Shown in pieces: positions 31,491-39,969 of a stretch of 42,322 nt of DNA (position 1 is the stretch's first letter; every line of letters starts with the position of its first letter). The stretch is from the NCBI GenBank assembly GCA_019747655.1, contig JAIEQO010001061.1, positions 1 to 42,322 of the forward strand, read 5' to 3'. The notes beneath the pieces are model-generated. The model ran no database searches. It was not told the origin of the DNA and was given only the letters and a program-made list of their open reading frames with translations. This stretch comes from Gemmataceae bacterium (GTDB lineage: Bacteria > Planctomycetota > Planctomycetia > Gemmatales > Gemmataceae). A program made the translations under genes and the position numbers.

Positions 31491-33953
31491 ATGCCTGTTC
31501 GGCTCCTCTCCGCGCTCGCCCTGCTCGTCACCGCCGGGGTTGCCCCGGCCGGCGAGCTGAAGGTCTACCCGCCCGAGGTGGCCGTCAGCGGGCCGAACCG
31601 GGTCCAGCAGCTCCTCGTGGTCGAGGAGGAGGCCGGCCGGGTCGTCGCCGACCACACCGCCGCGGCCAAGTTCACCTCATCGTCCGAGGGGGTGGCGAAG
31701 GTCGACGCCGCCGGCCTCGTCACCGCCGCCGGCACCGGCGAAGCCACCATCACCGCCACGGTCGGCGACCGCACCGCGACCGCGAAGGTGACGGCCGGCC
31801 CGGCCGCGGGGTGGTCGTTCCGCAACCACGTCCTCCCGACCCTGACCAAGACCGGGTGCAACTCCGGGGCCTGCCACGGGGCGCTGGCCGGCAAGGGGGG
31901 GCTCAAGCTCTCCCTCCGCGGGTACGACCCGGACACCGACTGGTTCGTCCTGACCCGGCAGGCCGTCGCCCGCCGGGTCGATACCGCCAAACCGGCCGAC
32001 AGCCTCGTCCTCAAGAAGGCCACCCGGGCCATGCCCCACGCCGGCGGCACCCGGTTCGAGGCCGGGTCGGATCACCACGAGGTGCTGCTGAAGTGGGTCG
32101 CCGCCGGGGCCGCCGGGCCGTCCGAGGGTGACGCCAAGCTGACCGCCATCGAGGTCTTCCCGAAGGCCGCCCTGCTCAAGCCGAAGGAGAAGCTGCGGGT
32201 GGTCGTCCGGGCCGTGTACGCCGACGGCCGGCGGGAGGACGTGACCCGGTGGGCCAAGTTCGGGTCGAGCGAGGAGTCCGTCGCCACCGTGACCGAGGAC
32301 GGCGTGGCCACCGTCGCCGGGCCCGGCGAAGCGGCCGTGACGGTCGGGTTCGGCACACAGGTGGCGGCCGTCCCGGTCACGTCCCCGTTCCCGAACGCGG
32401 TGGACCCGAAGGTGTTCGCGGCGGCCCCCCGCAACAACTTCGTGGACGACCTCGTCCTGAAGAAGCTCGAACTCTTGCGGCTGCCGCCGTCCGGCCCGTG
32501 CTCCGACGCCGAGTTCGTCCGCCGCGTGTTCCTGGACACCTGCGGCGTCCTCCCGAAGCCGGAGGAAGTGGCCGCGTTCCTGGCCGACGCCGATCCGCAA
32601 AAGCGGGCCAAGCTGATCGACAAGCTGCTCGACCGGCCGGAGTACGTCGATTACTGGGCGTTGAAGTGGTCGGACCTGCTGCTCGTCTCCAGCCGCAAGC
32701 TGCCGCAGCCGGGGATGTGGGCCTTCTACCGGTCGGTCCGGCACGCCGTCGCGGACAACCAGCCGTGGGACCGGTTCGCCCGCGACATCCTGACCGCCTC
32801 GGGTAGCACCCTCACGAACGGCGCGGGCAACTACTTCGTCCTCCACAAGGACATCAGCGACCTGGCCGAGTCGTCGGCGGTGACGTTCCTCGGGATGTCG
32901 CTGACCTGCTGCCGGTGCCACAACCACCCGCTGGAGAAGTGGACCCAGGACGAGTACTGGGCGTTCGCCAACCTGTTCGCCCGGGTCGGGCTCAAGAACG
33001 GCGACCGGCCCGGCGAGGTGCTGGTCCAGTCCCGCCCCGACGGCGACGCCCTCCACCTCCGCCGCGGCACCGCCATGCCCCCCGCCCCGCTCGATGCGAA
33101 GGCCATCGCCGTCGACGGCCCGCAGGACCGGCGGGCCTATCTGGCCGACTGGCTGACCGCCCCGGACAACCCGTACTTCGCCAAGGCCCTGGTGAACCGC
33201 GTCTGGAAGAACTACCTCGGCCGCGGGCTGGTCGAGGCCGAGGACGACCTGCGGGCCACCAACCCGCCGACCAACCGCGACCTGCTCGACGCCCTGGCCG
33301 CCGACTTCGTCAAGCACAAGTACGACGTGAAACACCTGACCCGGGTGATCCTCAACTCGGCGGCCTACCAGCGGTCGTCGAAGCCGCTGCCCGCGAACGC
33401 CGCCGACGACCGGTTCTACTCCCGGTACCTGCTCCGCCGGCTGCCGGCCGAGGTCATCCTCGACGCCTACTCGGATGTCACCGCGGTGCCGACACCGTTC
33501 ACCCGGTTGAAGACGGCGGCCGGGGACAGCGAGTCGCCGACCGACACCTACCCGCCCGGCACCCGGGCGGTGCAGCTCCCGGACTCGCTGGCCGCGTCCC
33601 GGTTCCTCGAAGCCTTCGGCCGGGCCGAGCGGGTGCAGACCTGCGCCTGCGAGCGGACCGCCGACGCCAGCGTCGGGCAGGCGTTGCACCTGAACAACGG
33701 CCAGACGCTCAACGACAAGCTGCGGGACAAGGCCTCCGTCGTGTCGAGGTGGTTGGCGGCCGGCCGGACCGACGCCGAGGTGGTGGACCGGCTGTTCCTG
33801 CTTGCCCTGAGCCGGCCGCCGACGGCCGACGAGAAGGGGAAGTTCCTGGCGATCCTGGCCGAGGGCGGGAAGGACGGCCCGACCCGCCGGGAGGCGCTGG
33901 AGGACTTCGTCTGGGCCGTGCTGACCGGCCGCGAGTTCCTCTTTAATCATTAA
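31491..33953 (+). CDS. Big_2 Ig-like, cytochrome-like, DUF1549-DUF1553 exported protein
   Basis: 820 residues from the ATG at 31491. A signal peptide (1-19) is followed by a Big_2-like Ig domain (KVDAAGLVTAAGTGEATITATVGD). Then comes a cytochrome-like segment with TGCNSGACHG, where the two Cys are four residues apart instead of two. A second Ig-like repeat follows (ESVATVTEDGVATVAGPGEAA), then DUF1549 (VRRVFLDTCGVLPKPEEVAAF; LTCCRCHNHPLEKWTQDEYW) and DUF1553 (FAKALVNRVWKNYLGRGLVEAEDDLR; AEVILDAYSDVT; LLALSRPPTADEK). It is the partner of the plus-strand DUF1501. An extracytoplasmic location is likely. Family function unknown. Confidence 0.9.
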   Translation: MPVRLLSALALLVTAGVAPAGELKVYPPEVAVSGPNRVQQLLVVEEEAGRVVADHTAAAKFTSSSEGVAKVDAAGLVTAAGTGEATITATVGDRTATAKVTAGPAAGWSFRNHVLPTLTKTGCNSGACHGALAGKGGLKLSLRGYDPDTDWFVLTRQAVARRVDTAKPADSLVLKKATRAMPHAGGTRFEAGSDHHEVLLKWVAAGAAGPSEGDAKLTAIEVFPKAALLKPKEKLRVVVRAVYADGRREDVTRWAKFGSSEESVATVTEDGVATVAGPGEAAVTVGFGTQVAAVPVTSPFPNAVDPKVFAAAPRNNFVDDLVLKKLELLRLPPSGPCSDAEFVRRVFLDTCGVLPKPEEVAAFLADADPQKRAKLIDKLLDRPEYVDYWALKWSDLLLVSSRKLPQPGMWAFYRSVRHAVADNQPWDRFARDILTASGSTLTNGAGNYFVLHKDISDLAESSAVTFLGMSLTCCRCHNHPLEKWTQDEYWAFANLFARVGLKNGDRPGEVLVQSRPDGDALHLRRGTAMPPAPLDAKAIAVDGPQDRRAYLADWLTAPDNPYFAKALVNRVWKNYLGRGLVEAEDDLRATNPPTNRDLLDALAADFVKHKYDVKHLTRVILNSAAYQRSSKPLPANAADDRFYSRYLLRRLPAEVILDAYSDVTAVPTPFTRLKTAAGDSESPTDTYPPGTRAVQLPDSLAASRFLEAFGRAERVQTCACERTADASVGQALHLNNGQTLNDKLRDKASVVSRWLAAGRTDAEVVDRLFLLALSRPPTADEKGKFLAILAEGGKDGPTRREALEDFVWAVLTGREFLFNH

Positions 33954-33966
33954 GACCGAATAAAAT

Positions 33967-34050
33967 AGCCGCACGATGAACACAAAAAAACACGATCCGG
34001 ACAAAATGTTCGGTTCTGATCGTGTCTTCTTCGGCGTTCATCGTGCGGCT
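33967..34050. repeat. Imperfect palindrome between the Big_2/DUF1549 and WD40 genes
   Basis: Outer arms 33967-33981 and 34036-34050 pair perfectly over 15 bases, and inner arms 33990-33997 and 34018-34025 over 8. A run of seven A makes the left side locally AT-rich. It lies 13 bases after a stop and 18 bases before the next ATG, so it may reduce read-through into the WD40 gene or stabilise the upstream 3' end. Confidence 0.65.
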
Positions 34051-34068
34051 CCTCCGAAGGGCACCCCG

Positions 34069-37000
34069 ATGACCCGGCTCGCTCTCCCGGCCGCGGCACT
34101 CTTCGTTACGCTGGCCCAGTCCGCCGCCGCCCCCCCGCCGGTCACGGCCGTGGCCATCCCGCCGGACGGCCACCGGGTCGCGTTCGGGGTCGGGGGGCAC
34201 GTCCGGGTGTTCGGCACCGGCGGCGAGCGGGTGTTCGGCACCGGCGGCGTGCCGGTCGTCCCCGTTCCCGAGGGCCGCGTGACGGCCCTGGCCTACTCGC
34301 CCGACAGTAAGTGGCTGGCCGTCGCAAGCGGCGAGCCGGGCAAGTCCGGGGTCGTCCGGCTGTACGACGCCTCGTGGTTCGGCCAGCCGAAGGGCCAGCC
34401 GTCGCCCGCCTTCGACGGCCACAAGGACGCCGTCTACGCCGTCGCCTTCTCGCCCGACGGCCGGACCCTGGCCACCGCCGGGTACGACCGGGTCATCCAC
34501 CTGTGGGACATTCCCCACCGGCGGCCGACCGACCCGAAGGTCGAGATCGTGCCGAAGAAGACGCTCAAGGACCACAGCGACGCGATCTACGGCTTGTCGT
34601 TCCACCCGTCCGGTAAACTCCTGGCCTCGGCGTCGGCCGACCGGACGGTGAAGGTCTGGGACCCGGCCGCCGGCACCCGGCTCTACACCCTCGGCGAGCC
34701 GACCGACTGGGTGTACGCCGTGGCGTGGTCGCCGGACGGTAAGCACCTGGCGGCCGGCGGGGTGGACCAGAACCTCCGGCTGTGGGCCGCCGACGCGGCC
34801 GGCGGGCGGCTCGTCAAGGGCGTCTTCGCCCACCAGAAGCCGCTCCTGCGGCTCGGGTACACGAAGGACGGCAAGACGCTGTTCACGGCCGGCGAGGACC
34901 GGGTGGTGAAGGCCTGGGACGCCCTCAAGCTGACCGAGAAGAAGGTGTATCCGCCGCACCCCGACTCGATCCTAGACCTGGCCGTCCACCCGTCCGGCGA
35001 GTGGTACGCGGCGGCCCGGTTCGACGGGGTCGGGAACCGGTTCGAGGCGGCCGACGGCAAGGCCCTGGCGAACCAGATGCTGCCGCTCGCGGCCGGCCCG
35101 CCGAAGCCGAAGGCCGTCGCCCCGGCCGCCGTCTCGCCGGCGTGGACCACCGTGGTCGTCACCGGCGAGGAGCTGTTCCACGTCCGCCGGGCGACGACCG
35201 ACCGCCCCGAGATCAAGGCGGCCCTCCGGGTGGTCGACACGAACCGCGTCGAGATCGATGTCGAGGTGCCGTTGGGAACCCCGGCCGGGGCGGTCAAGCT
35301 CGTGCTGGAGAACGAGGTCGGGAAGTCGGCCCCGCTGACGCTGGCCGTGGACCGGCACAAGGCCATCCCCGAAGCCGGCACCACCGACTCGGCCCGGGCC
35401 GGGATGGCGGTCGACCGGGACGCCACCGTGGCCGGGGCGATCGACCGGGCCGGCGACGTCGACTACTTCCGGTTCAAGGGGTACAAGCGGCACCCGGTCG
35501 GGGTGCAGGTGGTCGCGGCCGAGGTCGGGTCGAAGCTCGACCCGGTGCTGGTGCTGACCGACGCGGCCGGGCAGGTGCTGGCCGAGGGCGGGGCGGTCCT
35601 CGGGTTCACCCTCCCGGCCGACGGGGACTACGCCGTCGGCGTCCGCGACCGGGAGTACCGCGGCGGCCCGGACTTCACCTACCGGCTCAACATCGGCAAG
35701 GTGCCCGTCATCACCGGCGTGTTCCCGCTCGGGGTCCAGCGAGGCAAGACGACGGCGGTCCGCGTCGGCGGGGTTCACCTCGGGCCGGCCGCGGCCGAGC
35801 CGGTGATGGTGGCGGTCCCGGCCGACGCGGTTCCGGGGTCGAAGGTCGCGGTGCCGCTGCCCGGCATGAGGGAGCCGCCGCTCGGCAAGGCCGAGGTGGT
35901 GGTGGACGAGTTCCCGGCGGCGGTCGTCGCCCCGGACGGCACCGAGCTGGAGGTGCCGGGAACGGCCGACGGCATCCTGGCGAAGCCGGGCGACGCCCAG
36001 ACGGTGCGGTTCGCCGCCAAGACGGGCGAGCGGCTGGTCATCGAGACGCACGCCCAGCGGCTCGGGTCGCCGGTCGATCCCGTCATCGAGGTGCTGGATG
36101 TCGCGGGCAAGCCGGTCCCGCGGGCCGTCCTGCGGGCGACGGTCAAAATCTACACCACCTTCCGCGACCACGACTCGGCCGGCCCGAACATCCGGTTGGA
36201 AACCTGGAACGACCTGGCCATCGACGACCTGATGTACGCGGGCGGCGAGGTGATGAAGATTCTGGCCATGCCCCCGACCCCGGACGACGACTGCCGGTTC
36301 TACCAGTCCGGAGGCCGGCGGCTCGGGTTCCTGGACACGACGCCGGTGCAGCACGCCCAGGGGTGCCCGATGTACAAGGTCGAGGTCCACCCGCCGGGGA
36401 CGACGTTCCCGCCGAACGGGCTGCCGACGTTCCCGCTGGTCTTCCGCAACGACGACGGCGGCCCGGGCTACGGGAAGGACGCGCGGGTGTTCTTCGAGGC
36501 CCCGGCCGACGGGGTGTACCAGGTCCGGGTGGCCGACGCCCGCGGGGCCGGCGGCCCGCAGCACGCCTACCGGCTGACGGTCCGCCCGCCGCGGCCGGAC
36601 TTCGCGGTGAGCGTCGGCCCGGTGTCACCGGGCGTGTGGAAGGGTGGCGGCGTCCCACTCACTGTCACCGCCGACCGGAAGGACGGGTACGACGGCCCGA
36701 TCGCGGTGAAGCTCGACGGGCTCCCGGCCGGCTTCTCGGCCCCGGAGACGACGATCGAGGCCGGCCAGACGACGACCGCCTTCGCACTGTCCGCGGCGGC
36801 CGATGCCGTCGTCTCGCCGAACACCCAGCCGAAGCTGGTGGCCCGGGCGACGATCGGCGGCAAGGAGGTCGTCCGGGAGACGCCGTTGGGGACGCCGAAA
36901 CTGCTCGACGGCGGCGACATCGTCACGGCGACGAACCTCGCTGCCGTGTCGGTCAAGCCGGGCGGGGAAACCAAGCTCGTCGTGAGCATCGAGCGGAAGG

Positions 37001-37236
37001 GCGACTTCAAGGGCCGGGTGCCGGTCGAGGTGCGGGGCCTGCCGCACGGGGTCCGGGTGCTGGACATCGGGCTCAACGGCATCCTCTTGACCGAGCGGGA
37101 CACGACCCGCGAGTTCGTGATCTACGCCGAGCCGTGGGTGCCGCCGGGGGACCACCCGATCGCGGTGGTGGCCAAGTCGGAGCGGAAGGGGACCGACCAC
37201 GCCGCCAAGTCGGTCCTGCTGACGGTCGGGAAGTAG
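34069..37236 (+). CDS. WD40 seven-blade propeller with PPC and Ig-like domains, exported
   Basis: 1055 residues from the ATG at 34069; the longer frame begins in the palindrome. Signal peptide 1-20. Seven WD40-type repeats fill about 22-330 (AYSPDSKWLAVAS, AFSPDGRTLATAG, SFHPSGKLLASAS, AWSPDGKHLAAGG and others), enough for one closed propeller. A bacterial pre-peptidase C-terminal (PPC)-like domain follows near 440-545 (GDVDYFRFKGYKRHPVGVQV; ADGDYAVGVRD) with a second such block near 640-840 (GVYQVRVADARG). The rest is Ig-like beta sandwich (VSIERKGDFKGRVPVEVRGLP). This layout occurs next to planctomycete DUF1549/DUF1553 genes. I infer a surface scaffold or binding protein. Blade 1 has an 8-residue tandem duplication. 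Confidence 0.85.
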   Translation: MTRLALPAAALFVTLAQSAAAPPPVTAVAIPPDGHRVAFGVGGHVRVFGTGGERVFGTGGVPVVPVPEGRVTALAYSPDSKWLAVASGEPGKSGVVRLYDASWFGQPKGQPSPAFDGHKDAVYAVAFSPDGRTLATAGYDRVIHLWDIPHRRPTDPKVEIVPKKTLKDHSDAIYGLSFHPSGKLLASASADRTVKVWDPAAGTRLYTLGEPTDWVYAVAWSPDGKHLAAGGVDQNLRLWAADAAGGRLVKGVFAHQKPLLRLGYTKDGKTLFTAGEDRVVKAWDALKLTEKKVYPPHPDSILDLAVHPSGEWYAAARFDGVGNRFEAADGKALANQMLPLAAGPPKPKAVAPAAVSPAWTTVVVTGEELFHVRRATTDRPEIKAALRVVDTNRVEIDVEVPLGTPAGAVKLVLENEVGKSAPLTLAVDRHKAIPEAGTTDSARAGMAVDRDATVAGAIDRAGDVDYFRFKGYKRHPVGVQVVAAEVGSKLDPVLVLTDAAGQVLAEGGAVLGFTLPADGDYAVGVRDREYRGGPDFTYRLNIGKVPVITGVFPLGVQRGKTTAVRVGGVHLGPAAAEPVMVAVPADAVPGSKVAVPLPGMREPPLGKAEVVVDEFPAAVVAPDGTELEVPGTADGILAKPGDAQTVRFAAKTGERLVIETHAQRLGSPVDPVIEVLDVAGKPVPRAVLRATVKIYTTFRDHDSAGPNIRLETWNDLAIDDLMYAGGEVMKILAMPPTPDDDCRFYQSGGRRLGFLDTTPVQHAQGCPMYKVEVHPPGTTFPPNGLPTFPLVFRNDDGGPGYGKDARVFFEAPADGVYQVRVADARGAGGPQHAYRLTVRPPRPDFAVSVGPVSPGVWKGGGVPLTVTADRKDGYDGPIAVKLDGLPAGFSAPETTIEAGQTTTAFALSAAADAVVSPNTQPKLVARATIGGKEVVRETPLGTPKLLDGGDIVTATNLAAVSVKPGGETKLVVSIERKGDFKGRVPVEVRGLPHGVRVLDIGLNGILLTERDTTREFVIYAEPWVPPGDHPIAVVAKSERKGTDHAAKSVLLTVGK

Positions 37237-37269
37237 CCGGGCGCAAAGACGGGGCGGGTTAGCCTCATT

Positions 37270-37462
37270 GCCGCCCCGAAGGGGCGTCCGGGAATAGCCC
37301 GGGGTGGCAACCCCGGGAACCGGGTCCGCATATAAATTCGTAGCCCCGAAGGGGCGACCCGTCCGCGAACACGGTCGCCCCTTCGGGGCTACAGGGCTGT
37401 TGGCAAATCATCCACCCGGGGCTTTCGCCCCGGGCTATTCCCGGACGCCCCTTCGGGGCGAC
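37270..37462. repeat. 193-bp compound palindrome, copy 2
   Basis: Same unit as 15137-15326: outer complementary arms beginning GCCCCGAAGGGGCGTCCGGG and inner arms at about 37343-37362 and 37372-37392. The left end and right end sequences match copy 1 nearly base for base, while the loop differs. It fills the convergent gap and overlaps the 3' end of the next gene. Confidence 0.85.
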
Positions 37463-37761
37463 GCGACCGGCTCCGTCCCCGACATCTCGACAACAAACGG
37501 CTTGTCAGCGGCCAGAACGGAGCGGGCGTGGGCTTGGAGGATGGCGATCAGGTTTAGCGCGGACACCAGCGCCCCGTACTCGTCCTGCTCGTCCGGGGTC
37601 AGCGTGCCTTCGCCGTTCTTCTCGGCGAAGTCGTCGAGCTTGGCCTGGGTCGCCGCGTCGGCCCGGAGGGCGGCGGTCCTGGCCGCCACCTCGGGGGTCA
37701 GGCAGTCCCGGATCGGGTCGAGCAACCGGCCCAGGGTGGACCGCTCAAGTGTGGCGTTCAT
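37435..37761 (-). CDS. Small conserved-looking hypothetical protein, C-terminus in a repeat
   Basis: 108 residues, soluble and helical (LDDFAEKNGEGTLTPDEQDEY, then LNLIAILQAHARSVLA). I recall similar short proteins in planctomycetes and cyanobacteria but know no function. The last ten residues (ASPRRGVRE) and the TAG stop are encoded by the right arm of the 37270-37462 repeat, so the repeat probably replaced the native end. Upstream, TTGACG (37793-37798) and TATACT (37768-37773) with a 19-bp spacer put the expected transcription start at the A of the ATG, so the mRNA may be leaderless. No Shine-Dalgarno is visible, in line with that. Confidence 0.65.
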   Translation of the reverse strand: MNATLERSTLGRLLDPIRDCLTPEVAARTAALRADAATQAKLDDFAEKNGEGTLTPDEQDEYGALVSALNLIAILQAHARSVLAADKPFVVEMSGTEPVASPRRGVRE

Positions 37762-37767
37762 AACGGG

Positions 37768-37798
37768 AGTATACCACCCGGCGGGCGGGGGGCGTCAA
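37768..37798 (-). promoter_or_regulatory. Predicted leaderless promoter
   Basis: Minus-strand TTGACG (37793-37798), 19 bp, TATACT (37768-37773), then six bases, then ATG at 37761. The -35 occupies the loop of the 37779-37812 hairpin. Confidence 0.5.
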
Positions 37799-37812
37799 CC
37801 CCCCGCCCGCCG
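37779..37812 (-). terminator. 14-bp perfect GC hairpin after the PEP-CTERM gene
   Basis: Arms 37779-37792 and 37799-37812 are fully complementary with a 6-base loop. It lies 11 bases past the PEP-CTERM stop on the minus strand. No U-run follows, so intrinsic termination is possible but not certain. Confidence 0.55.
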
Positions 37813-37822
37813 AGACCGCAGG

Positions 37823-38515
37823 TCACGTCCGGCTCGCACGCCAGCGGCGGGCGTACCCGAGCAGCCCGGCCGCCCCGGCCGCCAGCAGCCCGACGCTCGT
37901 CGGCTCCGGCACCGCCGCCGGAGCGACGTAAGCGATGTAGTCGAACTGGTAGCCGTCCGGGTTCCCCGAGGTTGTGAACTTGATGCTCTCGATCAGTGGG
38001 TCGCCCTGGTCCGCGGTGATGACCAGATAGCCGTTCCGGAAGGTGAAAGTGAAGCTGAAGTTGGGTAGGGTCGCGGCGGTCAGCTCGATGGGAGCCTCGC
38101 CGTTGATCGACAACGAGGTGAGACTGCCGCTCGTACCGGACTCGAACGCGCTGAACCCGATCCCGAGTACCGGGGTGCCGCCGTTGATGAGGATCGAGGC
38201 GGACTGCGTGGGGGGGGTGGTGATCCGAAGGAAGTTGCTGCTCGACAAACCCCAGCCGTTGCTTCCCTGCGGGACGACATCGATCACGCCACTGCCGGTG
38301 AACGAGAGGACACCCGTCGGGATCGTCGGACCCGTGAAATCCTCGATCATGAGCCCCGCGATGCCCAGATTGGCGTTCATCACGGCGAGTTGCGCGGGCG
38401 TGCCACCCAGGTACTCGCTTGCCGCGAAGTCCTGGATGGTGTAGCCCGCGTCGGCGGCGGACGAGCCGGCGACCAGCAGGGCGATCACGAGCAGGCAGCG
38501 GCGGGCGGCGGACAT
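37823..38515 (-). CDS. PEP-CTERM sorting-domain protein
   Basis: 230 residues from the ATG at 38515; the longer frame runs into a palindrome. Signal peptide 1-24 (CLLVIALLVAGSSAADA). The mature part is Ser/Thr/Gly-rich beta structure with no known enzyme motif. The C-terminus is a clear PEP-CTERM signal: VPEPTSVGLLAAGAAGLLGY then ARRWRASRT, that is PEP motif, hydrophobic span and basic tail. Such proteins are processed by an exosortase and exported to the cell surface or matrix. No exosortase gene is in the window. Function of the mature protein unknown. Confidence 0.88.
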   Translation of the reverse strand: MSAARRCLLVIALLVAGSSAADAGYTIQDFAASEYLGGTPAQLAVMNANLGIAGLMIEDFTGPTIPTGVLSFTGSGVIDVVPQGSNGWGLSSSNFLRITTPPTQSASILINGGTPVLGIGFSAFESGTSGSLTSLSINGEAPIELTAATLPNFSFTFTFRNGYLVITADQGDPLIESIKFTTSGNPDGYQFDYIAYVAPAAVPEPTSVGLLAAGAAGLLGYARRWRASRT

Positions 38516-38555
38516 GGGCGTTCCTCGGTGCCCGTGCAGACCCACGATGAGAACG

Positions 38556-38636
38556 TGCCGCTTGCCAGCAAGGGCCGTCCCGGGGTGGGACCGAGGCGCG
38601 GTAGCATACCCGGACGGCCCTTGCTGGCAAGCGGCA
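38556..38636. repeat. Perfect 25-bp inverted repeat upstream of the PEP-CTERM gene
   Basis: 38556-38580 is the exact complement of 38612-38636 with a 31-base loop. It lies between the M16 peptidase stop (38701) and the PEP-CTERM ATG (38515), all on the minus strand, so it is placed to end M16 transcripts. Confidence 0.85.
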
Positions 38637-38700
38637 AATCCGCTCACACAAGAAATTCACACGCCGGACGTGAACAGCCAGCCGGCACGCGATGCGTGCC

Positions 38701-39954
38701 CTACACGACCTTCCCCTCGACGTCGTCCAGCGACTGAGCCGGGCCGAAGGCAATCGTTGTGTGCCGGTCGAGCGGGTAGCGGTCCAGGAACGCCCGCACG
38801 TCGGCCAGCGACACCGCGTCGAACCGGGCCAGCTCGGTGTCCACGTCCCGGTACTCGCCGGTGTACGTCCAGGCGGCCGCGATCGCCTGCATCCGGCCCA
38901 TCGGCCGCTCGCTCCCCCGCACCACCCGGGACAGGATTTTCGACTTCGCCTGCCGCAACTCGGCCTCGGTAATGCCGTCCCGCTGCACCTCGGCCAGCAC
39001 CTTCCGGACGACCGCCAGGTTCCCCTCCGCCTCGTCCGGCTCGCAGCTGTACGACGTGTACACGCAGCCGCTGCCGTCGTTCTCGTAGAAGCTGCAATCG
39101 GCCGACTCGGCCAGCCCCGGGTCGACCAGCGCCCAGTACAGCCGGCTGCCGCTGTCGTCCCCGACCGCCAGGGCCAGGGTGTCGGCCGCGTACCGCAGCG
39201 GCGAGTCGGCCGGCGGCCCGCCCGCCAGGAGCATGACGTGCTCCTGCTGGACCTTCTCCCGGGTCAGGACGTGCAAGCCCCCCACCCCGGCCCACTCGGA
39301 CCGCTCGGGCCGGCCGGCCTCGACCCGCTCCCACCCGCCGCACGCCTCCGACACCAACTTGACCAGGTGCTCGAAGTCGAGGTTCCCGGCGGCCGAGACG
39401 ACGATGTTGGTCGGCGAGTACCGGCGGGAGAAGTAGCCGTGCATCTGGTCCCGGGCGAGGGCGGTAATGCTCTCCTTCGACCCGAGGACCGAGTGGCCGA
39501 GCGGGTGCGGGCCGTAGTAGATCCGCCGGGCGTGGTCCGACGCCGCCCACCCGGGCTGGTCGTCGTACATCCCGATCTCTTCCAGGATCACCTGCTTCTC
39601 GGTGTCGAAGTCCTCCTGCCGCAGGCTCGGGCGGAGGATGTCGGCCAGGATGTCCACCGCCTTCGGCAGGTACTCGGGCAGCACCGCGGCGTAGTAGACG
39701 GTGTTCTCCTCGCTGGTGTAGGCGTTGTAGCTGGCCCCGATCCGGTCGAAGTCGAGGTTCACGTCCAGGGCGGTCCGCCGGGGCGTCCCCTTGAACAGCA
39801 TGTGTTCGAGGAAGTGGGAGACGCCGGACTCCGGGCCGGTCTCGTCCCGGCTGCCGGTCCGGACGAAGAACCCGAGGGCCGCCGACCGGGCCGACGGGCT
39901 GGTCTCGGCGATCACCCGCAGGCCGTTCGGGAGCGTGTGCGTGTGGAAGGGCAT
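38701..39954 (-). CDS. M16 family zinc metallopeptidase, catalytic subunit
   Basis: 417 residues, a single-unit M16B peptidase. The inverted zinc motif HFLEH is at 47-51, with the downstream Glu in EKQVILEEIGMYDD near 120. NAYTSEENTVYYA and the C-terminal domain (SYSCEPDEAEGNLAVVRKVL) are typical. No signal peptide: cytoplasmic, unless exported another way. Two tiny membrane proteins and a second M16 gene lacking the zinc motif lie upstream on the same strand, so a heterodimeric processing peptidase is likely. A perfect 30-bp palindrome separates it from the small genes. Confidence 0.92.
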   Translation of the reverse strand: MPFHTHTLPNGLRVIAETSPSARSAALGFFVRTGSRDETGPESGVSHFLEHMLFKGTPRRTALDVNLDFDRIGASYNAYTSEENTVYYAAVLPEYLPKAVDILADILRPSLRQEDFDTEKQVILEEIGMYDDQPGWAASDHARRIYYGPHPLGHSVLGSKESITALARDQMHGYFSRRYSPTNIVVSAAGNLDFEHLVKLVSEACGGWERVEAGRPERSEWAGVGGLHVLTREKVQQEHVMLLAGGPPADSPLRYAADTLALAVGDDSGSRLYWALVDPGLAESADCSFYENDGSGCVYTSYSCEPDEAEGNLAVVRKVLAEVQRDGITEAELRQAKSKILSRVVRGSERPMGRMQAIAAAWTYTGEYRDVDTELARFDAVSLADVRAFLDRYPLDRHTTIAFGPAQSLDDVEGKVV

Positions 39955-39969
39955 GCGGGAGGTCCTGTC

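Noticed and set aside
15137-37462. The two 190-bp units considered as IS elements or CRISPR repeats
   Set aside because: There is no transposase, no regular spacer array and only two copies 22 kb apart; they are compound palindromes.
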